Counted from the first letter of the stretch, positions 33,013-44,384 are shown. The stretch: DNA of 64,000 nucleotides from Rhineura floridana (GCF_030035675.1 NC_084480.1:248679981-248743980); one strand, 5' to 3'. Made by a program: numbers and translations. Notes: generated by a model not told the origin, from the sequence alone.

Positions 33013-35105
33013 CACTAACAGGCAAAAAAACCCTTGTGGTTTAAGAAAGTACCTATAGCTAACAGATATTTCTATCAAACTTTAAAAAGCAGGGAAATTG
33101 GGCAGCTATAGTGAATGCACCAGGGGAGCAGGAGACCTGACCTCCTCTCTGAGATGTTGGACTGCCCTACCATTTGTAAAAATGCAAACACAATTTGGGT
33201 TGGTCTTTCACAGTCCAATCCACTTGCTGTGTAGCTTGGAAGAATTTGGTAGCATGTGTCTCTGAGCATATGGGGAGTGGTGCCAACACCTGCCATCTCC
33301 AAAGATGGAGAATTACATTTTTGTATGTTTGTTGGTGTTCTTCTTACTTTGCTTCTTTCCTGTGTTACTACTGTTTCTACAGAGAATCTAACCTAGAAAA
33401 TTATATTTCTCTCACTATTCATTCTAGAAATCTATGTCAAATTTAATTTTATTAATTTCAAAGCTTTTTTATTGATCAATGTCATATGATGATGAAGACA
33501 GCCTTTCAAACTGGAGGTTATGTTCTATTTTCTATTTTGGGGGAATTAACAGTTGAATCTGAAACTGCAGTTTGATGTAAAATCAGACTGAATACAATAT
33601 GTTACTACTCTAGCTGTTGGAAAAAACAACCTTGGCCTGCCCAAGATGGATGCTTTCAGCCTGCTATACTTAAACCACTCCACTTAAGGAAAGGTGGACA
33701 CGCTGAACACACCTAGAATTTTGCTAGAATATATTTCACCTCCCATTGTTTCATCTTGTGTAAACTGAGACACTCCTCATGTCCATTGGAAACTATTCTG
33801 CAGAATAATCAGTGCCATTATTCCACATTTGTTTTTGGTGCTTTTTTTAGTGTTGCAGTGTTGCTGTACTTCACATATTTACAGAAACAGAAGCAAAAGA
33901 AAATGATTTCCTATAGGAATCTTCACTAAATTGGAAAGTATATCAAACGTATTTAAAGTGACTATCTGAACTATATCAACTGTGTCTTAATATTGTTGCT
34001 TCCTCCCTGCTAAAACAAGATCAGCACAGCACATGTCTTGTTTCTGTTATTTGGGCTGATTGCAGGTGTTGCCACCACTCACCATATGCTTAGAGGCACA
34101 TGTTACCAAAGACTTCCAAGCAAATTATTCCACAGGAGGTGGATTGGACTGTGAAAGACCAACCCAAATTGTGTTTGCATTTCTACAAATTTGTAAGACA
34201 GTACAATATCTCAGAGAGGAGGTCAGGTATTCTGCTCCCCTGGTGCATTCACTATAGCTGCCCAATTTCCCTGCTTTTTAAAGTTTGATAGAAACATCTG
34301 TCGGCTATAGGTATGTTCTTAAACTGCAAGGGTTTTTGCCTATTATTTGCCTTCTCTGCTTTTTAATCTGGGAGGTAAGAAATAGGATTGTTTTCAAGTT
34401 TGCTGAGAATGGATTGATCATTTGCATGCTTATTGAGTTCAATGGGATTTGCTCCCTGTAACTGACCAGAGGGAATGGGGAGGGGAGGAGGAGGAAGCGC
34501 AGGAGGGAAGGGAAGAGGAGGGCAGGTTTGATCATTTGCATGCTTACTGAGTTCAATGGGATTTACTCCCATGCAATCAGTATATGTAAAACTGACCATG
34601 GAGGGGAGGAGGAGAAGGGGGAGAGAGGGAGTGCTGGAGCGGGCAGGGGAGGAGGAAGAAGGAAGAAGGGAGGAGGATGGGAGAGGAGAGGAGAAGGAGA
34701 AGAAAGGGAGGTCTGATCATTTGCATGTTTATTGGGTTATAATGGGATTTACTTCTGTGCAGTCATGGTTAGGATAGGTAAAACTGACCATGGAGGAGGA
34801 GGATGGGGAGGGGAGGGGAGGGGAGGGGAGAGGGAAGGAAGAAGGAAGGGGAGAGGGGAGGGTAAGGAGAAGGAGGGGGAAGGAAGGGATTGGAAGGGGA
34901 GTGGATGGGGCAAAGGAAGGGAGAGGGAAGGGGCAGGAGAGAGGGGATTGAAGGGAGGAGTAGGGGCGGGCAGGTTTGATCATTTGCATGCTTTTTGAGT
35001 TCAATGGGATTTACTCCTGTACAATCATGCTTAGGATAGAAACTGACTTGGAGGAGAAGGGGGAAGGGGAGTAAGGGGAAGGGGAGGAGAGGAGATTGGG
35101 TGGGC
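33013..35105. mobile_element. Composite foldback element, copy 1
   Basis: Inverted arms of roughly 280-300 bp (33013-33310 and 34060-34344) enclose about 750 bp of AT-rich sequence. The outer ends read ttcactaacaggcaaaaaaaccc and gggtttttgcctatta. After the right arm, 34345-35105 holds four units each starting gatcatttgcatgc (34415, 34530, 34715, 34978) and separated by purine-rich linkers. No transposase frame is seen. The whole arrangement recurs in reverse orientation at 37430-39919, so it was mobilised or duplicated as one unit. The superfamily is not recognised. Confidence 0.7.
34415..35100. repeat. Octamer/purine-rich tandem array
   Basis: There are four units of about 75 conserved bp (gatcatttgcatgcttattg, gttcaatgggatttactcc, catgcttaggatagg, aaactgacc) separated by GGA/GGGA-rich linkers of growing length. 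Start-to-start spacings are 115, 185 and 263 bp. Each unit has ATTTGCAT, the POU/Oct octamer. Confidence 0.8.
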
Positions 35106-35814
35106 GGGCACTGGGCAGATGGGAAGCCCCTTTCCTTTCCAACAGGAAAATATTGTGAACAGTATCATTGTTTTTCAGGGTTTCCCCCACCTTTTTATTC
35201 TACAACAGTCACGTGTAGTCTCCTACCCAAAGTTAAACCAAGCCCTCTCGTGGCTGTATAATTAATTCTGTTTCAATACAGAATCCAAGCCAATACCGCT
35301 GATGTCTTTGATTCTTCTGTGACACTACAAATATATGCTTGTATGCAAAAACAACAGAGTCTTTTGCCACCTTAATGGCTAACAAATTTATTACAGCATA
35401 AGCTTCTCTCACCTCCCCAGATACTGTACCAAACTTGTGCCTAGGTAGGGTGAGATACATGAAGAAAAACTTGAGACAGTCCAATTCCATCATTTCCAAT
35501 TTTTTTTTTTAAAGCAAATGAAAGTAACATAGTTAAGTGCTCTGGTAAAAGAACAGAAGACCCTTGCTAGGTCAGACCAATGGCACATGTAGCCTAGCAC
35601 TCCGTGGCCAACCATGGGAAGCTGACTTGAATGTAACAGTACTCTCCCACTTTTGATTCCCAGCCTTTGGTATTCAGAGGCTATGTGTGTTTGGTAGAAG
35701 AAGATTTACTTGGAACTCCTGATTGAGACTGTTTTTTCTTCTTCCACCTCCCCACGGACTCATGCCTGGCAAGACCATAGTATTCCCGATCTCTGTGTAT
35801 GGAAGTTGGATAGT
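35106..35814. other. Unassigned intron sequence with short repeats
   Basis: 35372-35402 is the aataaatttgttag-type repeat tail. 35545-35640 is a degraded copy of the 29786-29945 repeat. No coding signal is seen. Confidence 0.4.
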
Positions 35815-36168
35815 GAAAAAAGCGGATAAGAAAAAAAATCAACTCATTTGAAATGTGGTGTTGGAGGAGAGCTTTGCACATACCATGGACTATGAAAAAG
35901 ACAAATAATTGGGTGTTAGAACAAATTAAACCAGAACTGTCACTAGAAGCTAAAATGATGAAACTGAGGTTTTCATACTTTGGACACATAATGAGAAGAC
36001 AGGATTCACTAGAAAAGACCATAATGCTAGGAAAAACAGAAGGGAGTAGAAAAAGAGGAAAGCCAAACAAGAGATGGATTGATTCCATAAAGGATGCCAC
36101 AGACCTGAACTTACAAGGACTGAACAGGGTGGTCCATGACAGATGCTATTGGAGGTCACTGATTCATA
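35815..36168 (+). mobile_element. Bov-B/RTE LINE, C-terminal coding part, split by hAT
   Basis: The open frame reads EMWCWRRALHIPWTMKKTN, PELSLEAKMMKLRFSYFGHIMRR, KRGKPNKRWIDSIKDAT: the C-terminal region of the RTE/Bov-B ORF, here still open. The LINE is 5'-truncated near 35815. Its last bases (ataagttgtaatcgacttgaaggc, acaacaag tail) are found beyond the hAT at 40050-40088. Confidence 0.9.
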
Positions 36169-36817
36169 GGGTCACCCAGTGCCGAATTTAGACTTGGTGA
36201 GGCCCTAAACTATATAAAGCTTGGAGGCCCTTTGTTAAAAAATTATACCAGATATTATACAGCCACGAGAGTGGCTGTATGCTATAGTCAGTGGGGATTT
36301 TTCACATTCCGCAATATTAAATGGAAAATATCCACCCATGCCATTCTGAGGCTTCCCATAAGCTCATTTCAAAACAAAACCTATAGTTCTGAACTCAGAA
36401 ACGCTTGCTTAACAACCCTGTCAATTTTCATGGTGATACACAAAACAGTCAGAGAGAATAGAGAGTTCAAAGTCTAAAAAGAGAGAAAAAAAACTCAGAG
36501 CCCTTTTGGACTTTTTTCTGCGAGTTCTCATAATCTGTTGAAATTCATTAAATATCAGCCATGTTCACAGAGTACCTGTAATCCTAATACTGACCTTGCC
36601 CCATACTCTGACCATCATCTACTGCAGTTTAAAAGTTAAAAAAATGCCTGGTTGATTTTTAATTAATTTAAGAAAGTTTGGCTGGAAGCCTATTATAATG
36701 CGGGGCATGCTCAGTAAGGACCAACTGTCAGTGTTCTAAAAGCCTCACAGCTGCTGGGCTTGGCTAATCAGAAGGCCACACCCACACCAGACTTGATTTC
36801 ACTTGAGACAGTCATGG

Positions 36818-36999
36818 CTTCCCTCAAAGAATCCTGGGAAGTGTAGTTTGTGAAGGGTGCTGAGAGACTCCTATTCCCCTGAGAGAATGGTTAACAGTCA
36901 GCCACTCTGATTAAAGGTCTGTGAGGGGAACTGGGTGTCTCCTAGCAACTCTCAGCACCCTTCACTAACTACACTTCCCAGAATTCTTTGAGAGAAGCC
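36818..36999. repeat. Second palindromic MITE family
   Basis: Arms tcatggcttccctcaaagaatcctgggaagtgtagtttgtgaagggtgctgagag and their complement ctctcagcacccttcactaactacacttcccagaattctttgagagaagccatga enclose about 70 bp. This is a foldback repeat distinct from the acaactcccat family. Confidence 0.7.
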
Positions 37000-37024
37000 A
37001 TGATTGGCTTTGAGCTATGGCTTT

Positions 37025-37172
37025 GAGAGAAGCCATGATAAATTCTTTTAAATTGTTTTTAAAAGATGTGTTTTTAAATTTGTATATTTGTTTTTAATGT
37101 TTTTAGTTATTGTAAACCACCCAGAGAGCTTCGGCTATGGGGTGGTATATAAATACACTAAATAAATAGATA
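37025..37172 (+). repeat. L2-clade LINE 3' tail inside the hAT
   Basis: gtaaaccacccagagagcttcggctatggggtggtatataaat and an AAATA tail, the same 3' end as 42240-42325. Confidence 0.7.
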
Positions 37173-37429
37173 AATAAATAATGATTGTCCAAAGTGTAAT
37201 AGAGGCCTGGTGTGAATGTGGCCAGGGACAGCTTTGTTTTAAATTTGGGTGGGAGGTAGGGTTGCCAGGTTCAGGGCCTGAGACTGATCCTGTATCTTTA
37301 GGAGAAGAGAAAGTCAGCCAAGTGCAGGTGTTCTTGCAACATTGTAATGGGAAAAACCACAAGGTAGAATTGTCCCTTCCCCCTGCCCAACTGTGAAAGA
37401 TACAGAAGACGTCTTGGTTGGCAGGCCCA

Positions 37430-39919
37430 GCCTGGTCAGTTTTACCTGTCCTAATCATGATTGCATAGGAGTATATCCGATTCAACTCAATAATCATACA
37501 AATGATCAGACCTGCCTTTTCCCTCCTTCCCCTTTCCTCTCCCTTTCTCCTCCCCTCTTCCTTCTTCTGCCTTCCCTGCCCACTCCAGCCCTCCATCCCT
37601 CCCCCCAGTCAGTTTTACCTATCCTAAGCATGATTGCACGGGAGTAAATCCCACTGAACTCAATAAACATGCAAACGACCACATCTGTCCTTCTTCTCCC
37701 CTCCCCCTCCTGCCTGCTCCCATCCCAGTCCTCCCCTCCGCCTTTCCACCCCTCCCTCCTCCCCCTCCTCCTTTCCCCATCCCCTGTGGTCAGTTTCACC
37801 TATCCTAAGCATGATTGCCTGGTGTGTGTGTGTAAATCCCACTTAACTCAATAAGCATGCAAATGATCAATCCATTCTCAGCAAACTTGCAGAGGATCCC
37901 ATTTCTTACCTCCTGGATTAAAAAGCAGGGAAATTCACTAATAGGCAAAAAAACCTTGCGGTTTAAGAATGTACCTATAGCCCACAGATATTTCTACCAA
38001 ACTTTAAAAAGCAGGGAAATTGGGCAGCTATAGTGAATGCACCAGGGGAGCAGGAGACCTGAACTCCTCTCTGAGATGTTGGACTGCCCTACAAAGTTGT
38101 CAAAATGCAAACACCATTTGGGTTGGTCTTTCACAGTCCAATCCACTTGCTGTGTAGCTTGGAAGAATTTGGTAACATGTGCCTCTGAGCATATGGTGAG
38201 TGGTGGCAACATCTGTAATCAGCCCAAATAATAGAAAGAAGATATATCCTGTGCTGATCTTGATTTAGCCGGGAGGAAGCAACATTATTAAGACAGTTGA
38301 TATAGTTCAGATGGTGTCGTATCCAGGATAGGACTCAGGAACCAGACCAGTTGATGAAAGCAATTCAGTCTTTATTAAAGTAATATCCAGACACAAACTA
38401 CGTCTTCTCATGAAGTTGCACTACAAAAACATATCCTGCGACATACAAGAGAGTTGACAGAACAAGGGGTCACTATCTCTCCCGTCCCTTAAGAAGGGGG
38501 AAAACGGGTGCAAATTCTCTCACTCCGCCTCAAAGTGCTCTCATCCACCACCCTTCTCTCCCCCCTCTGTTCTCTTCGCTTTAGCTGCCTCCTGGTGCGC
38601 GGTGAAGGAGGAAGCACGTCCCCCTCCCCTTCTGAAGGCTCTGACTCTGGTATGGGTGAAAGCGGGGGGGGCAATGTTTAAACTGTCTGGCGGTTTCTCT
38701 TTGCTTGTCCCTGGCTCAGGAGGCCCTCCCTCTCCCTCTAACTGCTCTGAACTCAAGGGGGGAGAAGGCGTGGGAACTTCAAGGGAGTCTGTGAGTCTTC
38801 CAAGGTCTTTACTGCTAGACAGTTCTATCTCTGGGATTTCCTCCCCCCCTTCTCCTGCTTCTTCGCACAACTCAGGATAAACGACCCCCTCCCTTTCTTC
38901 ATCTTCTGAATCCTCAGGGCCCCAATCCTGCATCCTGACAGATGGTCACTTTAAATATGTCTGATTTACTTTGCAATTTTAGTGAAGTTTTCTATAGGAA
39001 ATCATTTTCTTTTGCTTTTGTTTCTATGAATATGTGAAGTACAGCAATACTTTGCAAAATTTATACTAAAAATCTCCAAACGTAATTGTGGAATAATGGC
39101 ACTGACTTCTGCAAAATAGTCTCCAGTGGACCTCAGAAGTGTCTCAATTTGCACAACATAACAGTGGGAGGTGAAATATATTCTAGCAAAATTCTAGGTG
39201 TGGTCTATGTTTTTAATTGATCGTGAACACCTTGCCTTAAATAAAGTGGTTTAAACATAGCAGGCTGAAAACATGCATCCTCTTTTTTCCAACAACTAGA
39301 GTCATTGCTAAAGTAGCAGCATATTGTAATCAGTCTGATTTTACATTAAACTGCAGTTTCAGGTCTAACTGTTAATGCACCCAAAATAGAAATAGACCAT
39401 AACCTCCAGTTTGAAACAAAAAAGGCTATCTTCACCATCATATGACATTGACCAATAAAAAGGCCTTGAAATTAATAAAAATAAATTTGACACAGATTTC
39501 TAGGATGAATAATGAGGGAAATAAAAGTTTCTAGTTTAGATTCTCTGTAGAAACAGTAGTAACACAGGAAAGAAGCAAAGTAAGAAGAACACCAACAAAG
39601 ATACAAAAATATAATTCTCCATCTTTGGAGATGGCTGGTGTTGGCACCACTCCCCATATGCTCAGAGGCACATGTTACCAAATTCTTCCAAGCTACACAG
39701 CAAGTGGATTGGACTGTGAAAGACCAACCCAAATGGTGTTTGCATTTTGACAACTTTGTAGGGCAGTCCAATATCTCAGAGAGGAGTTCAGGTTTCCTGC
39801 TCCCCTGGTGCATTCACTATAGCTGCCCAATTTCTCTGCTTTTTAAAGTTTGGTAGAAATATCTGTTAGCTATAGGTACATTCTTAAACCGCAAGGTTTT
39901 TTTGCCAGTGAATATATAT
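37430..39919. mobile_element. Composite foldback element, copy 2 (reverse of copy 1)
   Basis: 37430-37880 holds three octamer units in reverse (for example gcatgcaaatgatcaatcc) with pyrimidine-rich linkers. 37937-38230 and 39610-39919 are the inverted arms (aggcaaaaaaaccttgcgg / ccgcaaggtttttttgcc). The AT-rich middle (38941-39600) matches 33310-34060 in reverse. A solo LTR (38315-38940) interrupts it. Arms within each copy and between copies are alike, with modest divergence. Confidence 0.75.
38315..38940 (-). mobile_element. Solo LTR with GATGG target duplication
   Basis: It runs TGTCAGGATGC...ATACGACA on the minus strand, 626 bp, flanked by gatgg at 38310-38314 and 38941-38945. It has an open stretch on the minus strand rich in E, P and S with a RRSERI motif near its end, as some Gypsy LTRs have where coding sequence overlaps the LTR. 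AATAAA on the minus strand is near 38375. Fossil. Confidence 0.75.
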
Positions 39920-40049
39920 ATATATTCAGTACACATAAAATTTTAAAAGCCCCCCCCAAAAATTCTGAAATTTTTGACGCCCCTGCGGATTGTGAGGCCC
40001 TAAGCTGTAGCTTGTTTCGTTTATGCCTAAATCCGGCACTGGGGTCACC

Positions 40050-40088
40050 ATAAGTTGTAATCGACTTGAAGGCACATAACAACAAGTT
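40050..40088 (+). mobile_element. Bov-B/RTE LINE 3' end (right of the hAT)
   Basis: ataagttgtaatcgacttg then gcacataacaacaag is the typical Bov-B terminus with an ACA-type tail. Confidence 0.8.
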
Positions 40089-40170
40089 TGTACTGGATTG
40101 CAAGCCAGGTTGATGGCCATTGCTATATCCTGTGGAAGTGAATGGGAAATACCCAGATATAATCACTTAC

Positions 40171-40251
40171 CCAGTGGTGTTCCCATTTTCCCATAATAAC
40201 CGCAGGTCCAAATGACCTAGCAGGGTTCATGCTGGCACCTGTGTAGTTGAT
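40171..40251 (-). CDS. AQP4: AQP4 exon 3 (second NPA)
   Basis: This 81-bp exon encodes exactly 27 residues, starting [15 protein letters not shown] and ending in HHW. It holds the second NPA motif and the pore-lining Arg that follows it (MNPARS), part of the aromatic/arginine filter. The acceptor is attgcag|ATC and the donor is TGG|gtaag; phase 0 at both ends. The next exon is 8 kb away because the intron is filled with nested transposons. Confidence 0.97.
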
Positions 40252-41107
40252 CTGCAATATATTTAAAAGGAAGACTGTTAATCATTATTAAACAACGACT
40301 GAACATCCACATGTTTTTTATGTTCTTGTAGTGGGGTCAGTCTGTTGCTAGCACTGCTCCAAATCCCTTAAAGTAATCTCTTGTCCAAGTCACCAATGCC
40401 ATTTTACCTACACTTCTTTTGCACCCAGGTTGGCAGCTAATGGGGTCTGAAAACATTTCTCAGTGGGCCAGATTTGGCCCATGGGCTTCCAATTGCTGAA
40501 GTCTATCCTGAAGACTCCTGCCAGTCCAGAAGAGGTGCAGATGAACCAGAGACAGTAACAGAGCTAAGGTATGGGACTGCTAGTACAGCCTTACCAGGAC
40601 CACAAGCACCCCTCTAGACCATTTATACTTCATCATATAAGACAATGAGATAATGGGGTCAATGATCAGTAGCCCTATCTCCCTTTACTGTTTAGAGTGG
40701 TCAAGTTGTGGTAATACCTTGTGGTGCTCAAAGATAGAGCTATTTTACTCTGGACATAACAACTCACTGGTGAGGCTTCAGATGCAGATATTTAAAGACA
40801 TGTATGTGTACATGGCTATATTACCCCACACTTAACATGTTTGCTCCAAGAACATTTCCATCACACTTTTAGTGTCTCCTGTGAAACAGACCAGGATTAT
40901 TCCTATTTCACAAGTGAAAGAATATCGTTTCAAAGCAAGAAGGCAGTGATTTGGACCAAGTGAGTCCAAAGATATTCTGACACATACAAGCTTTGCCTCA
41001 AATCTACTATGGCTGTGCACGGGCTATGCAGTAAGATTCATAAAGCATTTTAACAACATGTACTTTATAGTTAGCTACCCAGCAAAGCGTGTAAGTCAGC
41101 AACTTAC
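40252..41107 (-). other. AQP4: AQP4 intron 2
   Basis: No repeat or regulatory element is recognised with confidence in this 856-bp intron. Confidence 0.8.
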
Positions 41108-41272
41108 AGCAAACAAGTGTCCGATAGCAACCGACAATCCAATTGCTAATGCCACTGAACCAGTAACATCACTTCGTTTAGAATCACAGCTGGCAAAAAT
41201 AGTAAAGACCAGCTGGAATGTAATTATCAGCTCCACCAGTAGTCCATGGCCAGCAGACAGGTCTTCATGTAC
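41108..41272 (-). CDS. AQP4: AQP4 exon 2
   Basis: This 165-bp exon encodes 55 residues, VHEDLSAGHGLLVE through GLSVAIGHLFA: extracellular loop C, TM5 and the cytoplasmic loop that follows. The SCDSKRSDVTGS stretch is diagnostic of AQP4; its Ser residues correspond to the loop D serines discussed as phosphorylation sites in mammals. The acceptor is ttctctag|GTA and the donor is GCT|gtaagt. Both boundaries fall between codons, as in mammalian AQP4. Confidence 0.97.
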
Positions 41273-41404
41273 CTAGAGAAAGGAAACACACTGGAGATCC
41301 AGGAAGCATAGAAAAAGTGTGAGCTTCTTGTCTTTTGTCAGAAAAATATAATTTCCTCCCCACTGATTAATGCTGTTTCAAACCAAATGTGTCAGAAGTG
41401 AACT

Positions 41405-41770
41405 TAAGAAAAGGGAAATAGGAAGAAGATTGTTTTAAATGATTTTAATGTTGCATTTTTATATTGTTGTAACCTGCCCTTGAACTTTATGGTGAAGGAT
41501 GTGTAAGAAATTCAATAAATAAAAATGATGATGGATTAATTTAAAGACTTCTAAATAACAGCCCTGAGCCACTGGCTGGGATAAGGCTGGGAGGCACTGC
41601 TTTTGCTGGTTCCAATCCTTCTTTAAAGGGTGGTCCAGGTGGTAGTGCCAGGGGACTCCTGTTAAGACTCATTGACCACCAGTGGCTTACTGAGTCCCAA
41701 AATGTTATGTTTGGTCCCTGGTGCTGTTTAACATCTTGACATCATTAACTGCCCCCCAAGTCCTTTCATT
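41405..41770 (+). repeat. LINE 3' tail and L2-clade fragment
   Basis: 41410-41535 has taacctgcccttgaactttatggtgaagg with an aataaataaaaa tail. 41640-41735 (gtggtagtgccaggggactcctg..., tttggtccctggtgctgtttaacatc) matches the GVPQG...FNI segment of the L2-clade RT. Confidence 0.6.
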
Positions 41771-42079
41771 TTTTTGTAATATGATAACACTAATGTCTAC
41801 AATATGTATTTGTTGCAGACATGCTCCTCTGTTATTTGTGATACTGTTTCAGCTTCCTGTGGCCCTGAGAGCAACATCATGTAGTTGGGATACTAATGTG
41901 ATGTCCATTTTTAAATGTAGAATTGACAAAGCAGTTTGCATGTTGTGTTGTATGCAATTCTGCACTGGTGCAGCAAGCCTTAGAACTGGGCTTTTAGTTA
42001 CCATCATATCTGGCAGAGACTTGCCAGATTTGGCCTACCACAAGCTGCTGTCTCATATATACATATATAGTATAAGTAC

Positions 42080-42327
42080 TTTTGTGACGAGGTGCGCCTG
42101 GCGCCAACACTGTTATCTTTTCGGCGCCAAGTCAAGACTTTCCTCTTCTCCCAGGCATTTTAGCATGTGTTTTATATTGTTTTAAACTTTTAAATTGTGT
42201 TTTAAATTGTTTTTTAAAAGATGTATTTTAAATTGTATTTTTTTTTAGTTACTGTAAACCGCCCAGAGAGCTTTGGCTGTGGGGCGGTATACAAGTATAA
42301 TAAATAAATAAATAAATAAATAAGAGA
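42080..42327 (+). mobile_element. L2-clade LINE, 3'-end-only copy
   Basis: cgaggtgcgcctggcgccaacactg, ctttcctcttctcccaggcattttag, then the 3' UTR with accgcccagagagctttggctg / ggggcggtatacaag and an AAATA tail. A heavily 5'-truncated insertion of the same subfamily as 62779-63425. Confidence 0.8.
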
Positions 42328-43815
42328 AGAACTCTGGTTTGTAATGAGATTTTCACGTGATATCCTCAAGAAATACTTGGCTTTTTATTTTCCTTAGGAG
42401 GACTGTGATTCAATGTTCTATTATAAAACCATTAATTAGCTCTAACTCAATTAATTTCAATTTCGATTAAAAATAGGCAGCATGCAGCTCAAGTGCATTT
42501 TAATGTCCTACAGTGAGGCTAACTGATGGGATTTCTTATGAGTGGAGAATGAAGCCAGAATCAAAGGCACAGCCTATTTTAAAGAACTCTGCCATCTTAA
42601 ATGTATGGAGTTTTCAGTCATCATCATAACAACATAGATTTTAACACACCCTTAGTTTCATCTTAAAATTTCATTTTGCACCTTTGTGTCAAATCATTTT
42701 AAAAGTTTAGAAAATAATATATATATCAGAGCATAATTGCTGAGCATGAAGTCTGTCAGTAAGATAAATCACATAAAAACACTCTCTTATTTTGAGTTAA
42801 AGAATAAATGCCACCTTCTATTTACGATTAGCTGGTACAAACTGCCTTCCTCCACCACTACTCCGTGCTCCCATGAAATAAAATTTTAGCAGTCAATTAT
42901 GGACTTCTGTGTGGAGCCTGTTCTTATGAATGGTTTCATGATGCACTTGGCAGCCTACCTATCAAGATTTTTTTTAGAAAAAACAGTTTATTGAACATAT
43001 GCTAAACCCATTCATAGGAATGGGTTCCATTTGGTCTTCATTTCAAGGTGACTATCCAAAGACCATATTTTCATTAAAAAGACAGTCATGTGAATCATAT
43101 GAGAAGCCACTGTTCCATATGCGGAGGCACACTCTCAAAATAGTTGCTTGTAGATTATTTAACCCTGACCACATAATTGTCCTTCGTTAATACAAATTCG
43201 GACATTAACATACATTTAAATGATATTAGTCTTTCAGTAAAGGTCCTTAGGAGTCTTCTCACAAATCTATACACAAACGTGAGTGTTTTCAGACATAAGG
43301 CTTATATAAAGAGCTTGGTATTCTTTTTATGAACAGCTGACTGTTGTTAAGGTGGACTCAAGATAAAGCAGAAGTAAAATACTGTATTTGTAGTAAGAAT
43401 GAGCACTTGTGCCAGTGTAAATGCAATTCAGATGTAAAACTATGTTGGCAGGAATGATCATTTGCATCACAAACTGACTGAAGCAAGAACTGCTTCAAGC
43501 TTCAACAGCCAAAAAATAAAAATGTGTAGTCTTTCATTCTAAGTCAGTACATCATGTTCCCTCAGTCACCATAACTGATATATTAGATTCTACATTCCAT
43601 TATTTCAAAGCTCTCTAAAGATGTCCACCCTTTTATAACTCTTCCACACTTTCTAGTGCATGACCACAGCCAATGCAAATTATCCACCCACTACAATATA
43701 TAGATAAATCAACAGTATGCATCTTTCTGGATTTAAACTGGAGACTTCCTCTAAGGTTCAGGTTCTGATTTATCATGTTTCATAATAATAAATAACTCCA
43801 ACCCCCCCATCCTAC

Positions 43816-44230
43816 CTGGGTAACTCCCATGCCCCCTACTACACTCTGGGGGGTGACAAGGTAGAGAATTCCTGCCCCTGCGATGGCACCCAGGCATTGG
43901 GCTGCAATATAGAAGACTGACTTGGCAAGGCTGATCTTCCGAGTGCAGATCATTGCAATAGTCACAGCAGGGTTAATATGGCCCCCACTGATGTGTCCAA
44001 TGCATTGCACCATTGTTGCAATGCTGAGTCCAAAACAGAGAGCAATAAGGACCATGTCAACAGGCAGAGGTTTTTCAGCTGCACCCCAGTTGATTGTAGA
44101 GCCAAGGCTGAGGAGGACAAAAATTAGCATTGCCAAAAATTCTGCTGAAACAGCTTTCCAGAAAGACTGAGTCCAGATGCCTTTAAATGCCACCATGATG
44201 GCCTCACACTTACACAGACGTCCACACTTA
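43816..44230 (-). CDS. AQP4: AQP4 exon 1 (M23-type start, TM1-TM4, first NPA)
   Basis: This is the main exon of aquaporin-4, the water channel of astrocyte end-feet, ependyma and some epithelia. It begins with one base completing the split Gly, then KCGRLCKCEAI and the internal start MVAFKG. That start is residue 24 here, equivalent to human M23, and gives the array-forming isoform. Visible marks are the SAEFLAMLIFVLLSLGSTINW helix, the GHISGGHINPAVT half-helix with the first NPA, and the CTRKISLAKSVFYIAAQCLGA segment. Cys14 and Cys18 match the N-terminal cysteines known to be palmitoylated in mammals; Cys20 is extra. The acceptor is a pyrimidine tract plus cag at 44233-44231 and the donor is CAG|gtagg. 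Length is 415 bp. Identity is not in doubt. Confidence 0.98.
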
Positions 44231-44384
44231 CTGAAAAAGAAAACAAAGCAACATCAGGAGCTGAACCAGGAGTCTTAATACTCATAGTATCATCCACAGA
44301 AGAACGGTGATAGTGACAGGCAAGATGGTGTAAAATATAAGTGATGTCAAACCAACTGGAAGCAGTGACAATAGGGGTGAGAAA

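Larger units (their letters stand above)
36177..40041. mobile_element. hAT DNA transposon with perfect 8-bp target duplication
   Basis: The ends are cagtgccgaatttagac and, complemented, cagtgccggatttaggc. They are flanked by gggtcacc at 36169-36176 and 40042-40049. The site lies in the Bov-B 3' end, which reads through when the 3865-bp insertion is ignored. The terminal regions (gaggccctaaac..., gacgcccctgcgg...gaggccctaagc) look like hAT-Tip100-type non-autonomous elements. No transposase is seen. Inside are a palindromic repeat, a LINE tail, composite copy 2 and a solo LTR. Confidence 0.85.
32182..40170 (-). other. AQP4: AQP4 intron 3, filled with nested elements
   Basis: This is an 8-kb intron between exons 3 and 4. 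32190-33010 is unassigned sequence. Then come composite copy 1 (33013-35100), a Bov-B fragment split by a hAT (35815-40088), and inside the hAT composite copy 2 and a solo LTR. Confidence 0.9.
41273..43815 (-). other. AQP4: AQP4 intron 1
   Basis: It contains LINE remnants at 41405-41770 and 42080-42327. The remaining sequence (42330-43800) is AT-rich and unassigned. Confidence 0.85.

Noticed and set aside
35853-36191. Open 112-codon frame as a host gene exon in the AQP4 intron
   Set aside because: It matches the C-terminal region of the Bov-B/RTE ORF and is continuous with a Bov-B 3' end across the hAT.
38602-38880. Plus-strand open frame in the intron
   Set aside because: It lies wholly in a solo LTR and has no similarity to a host protein.
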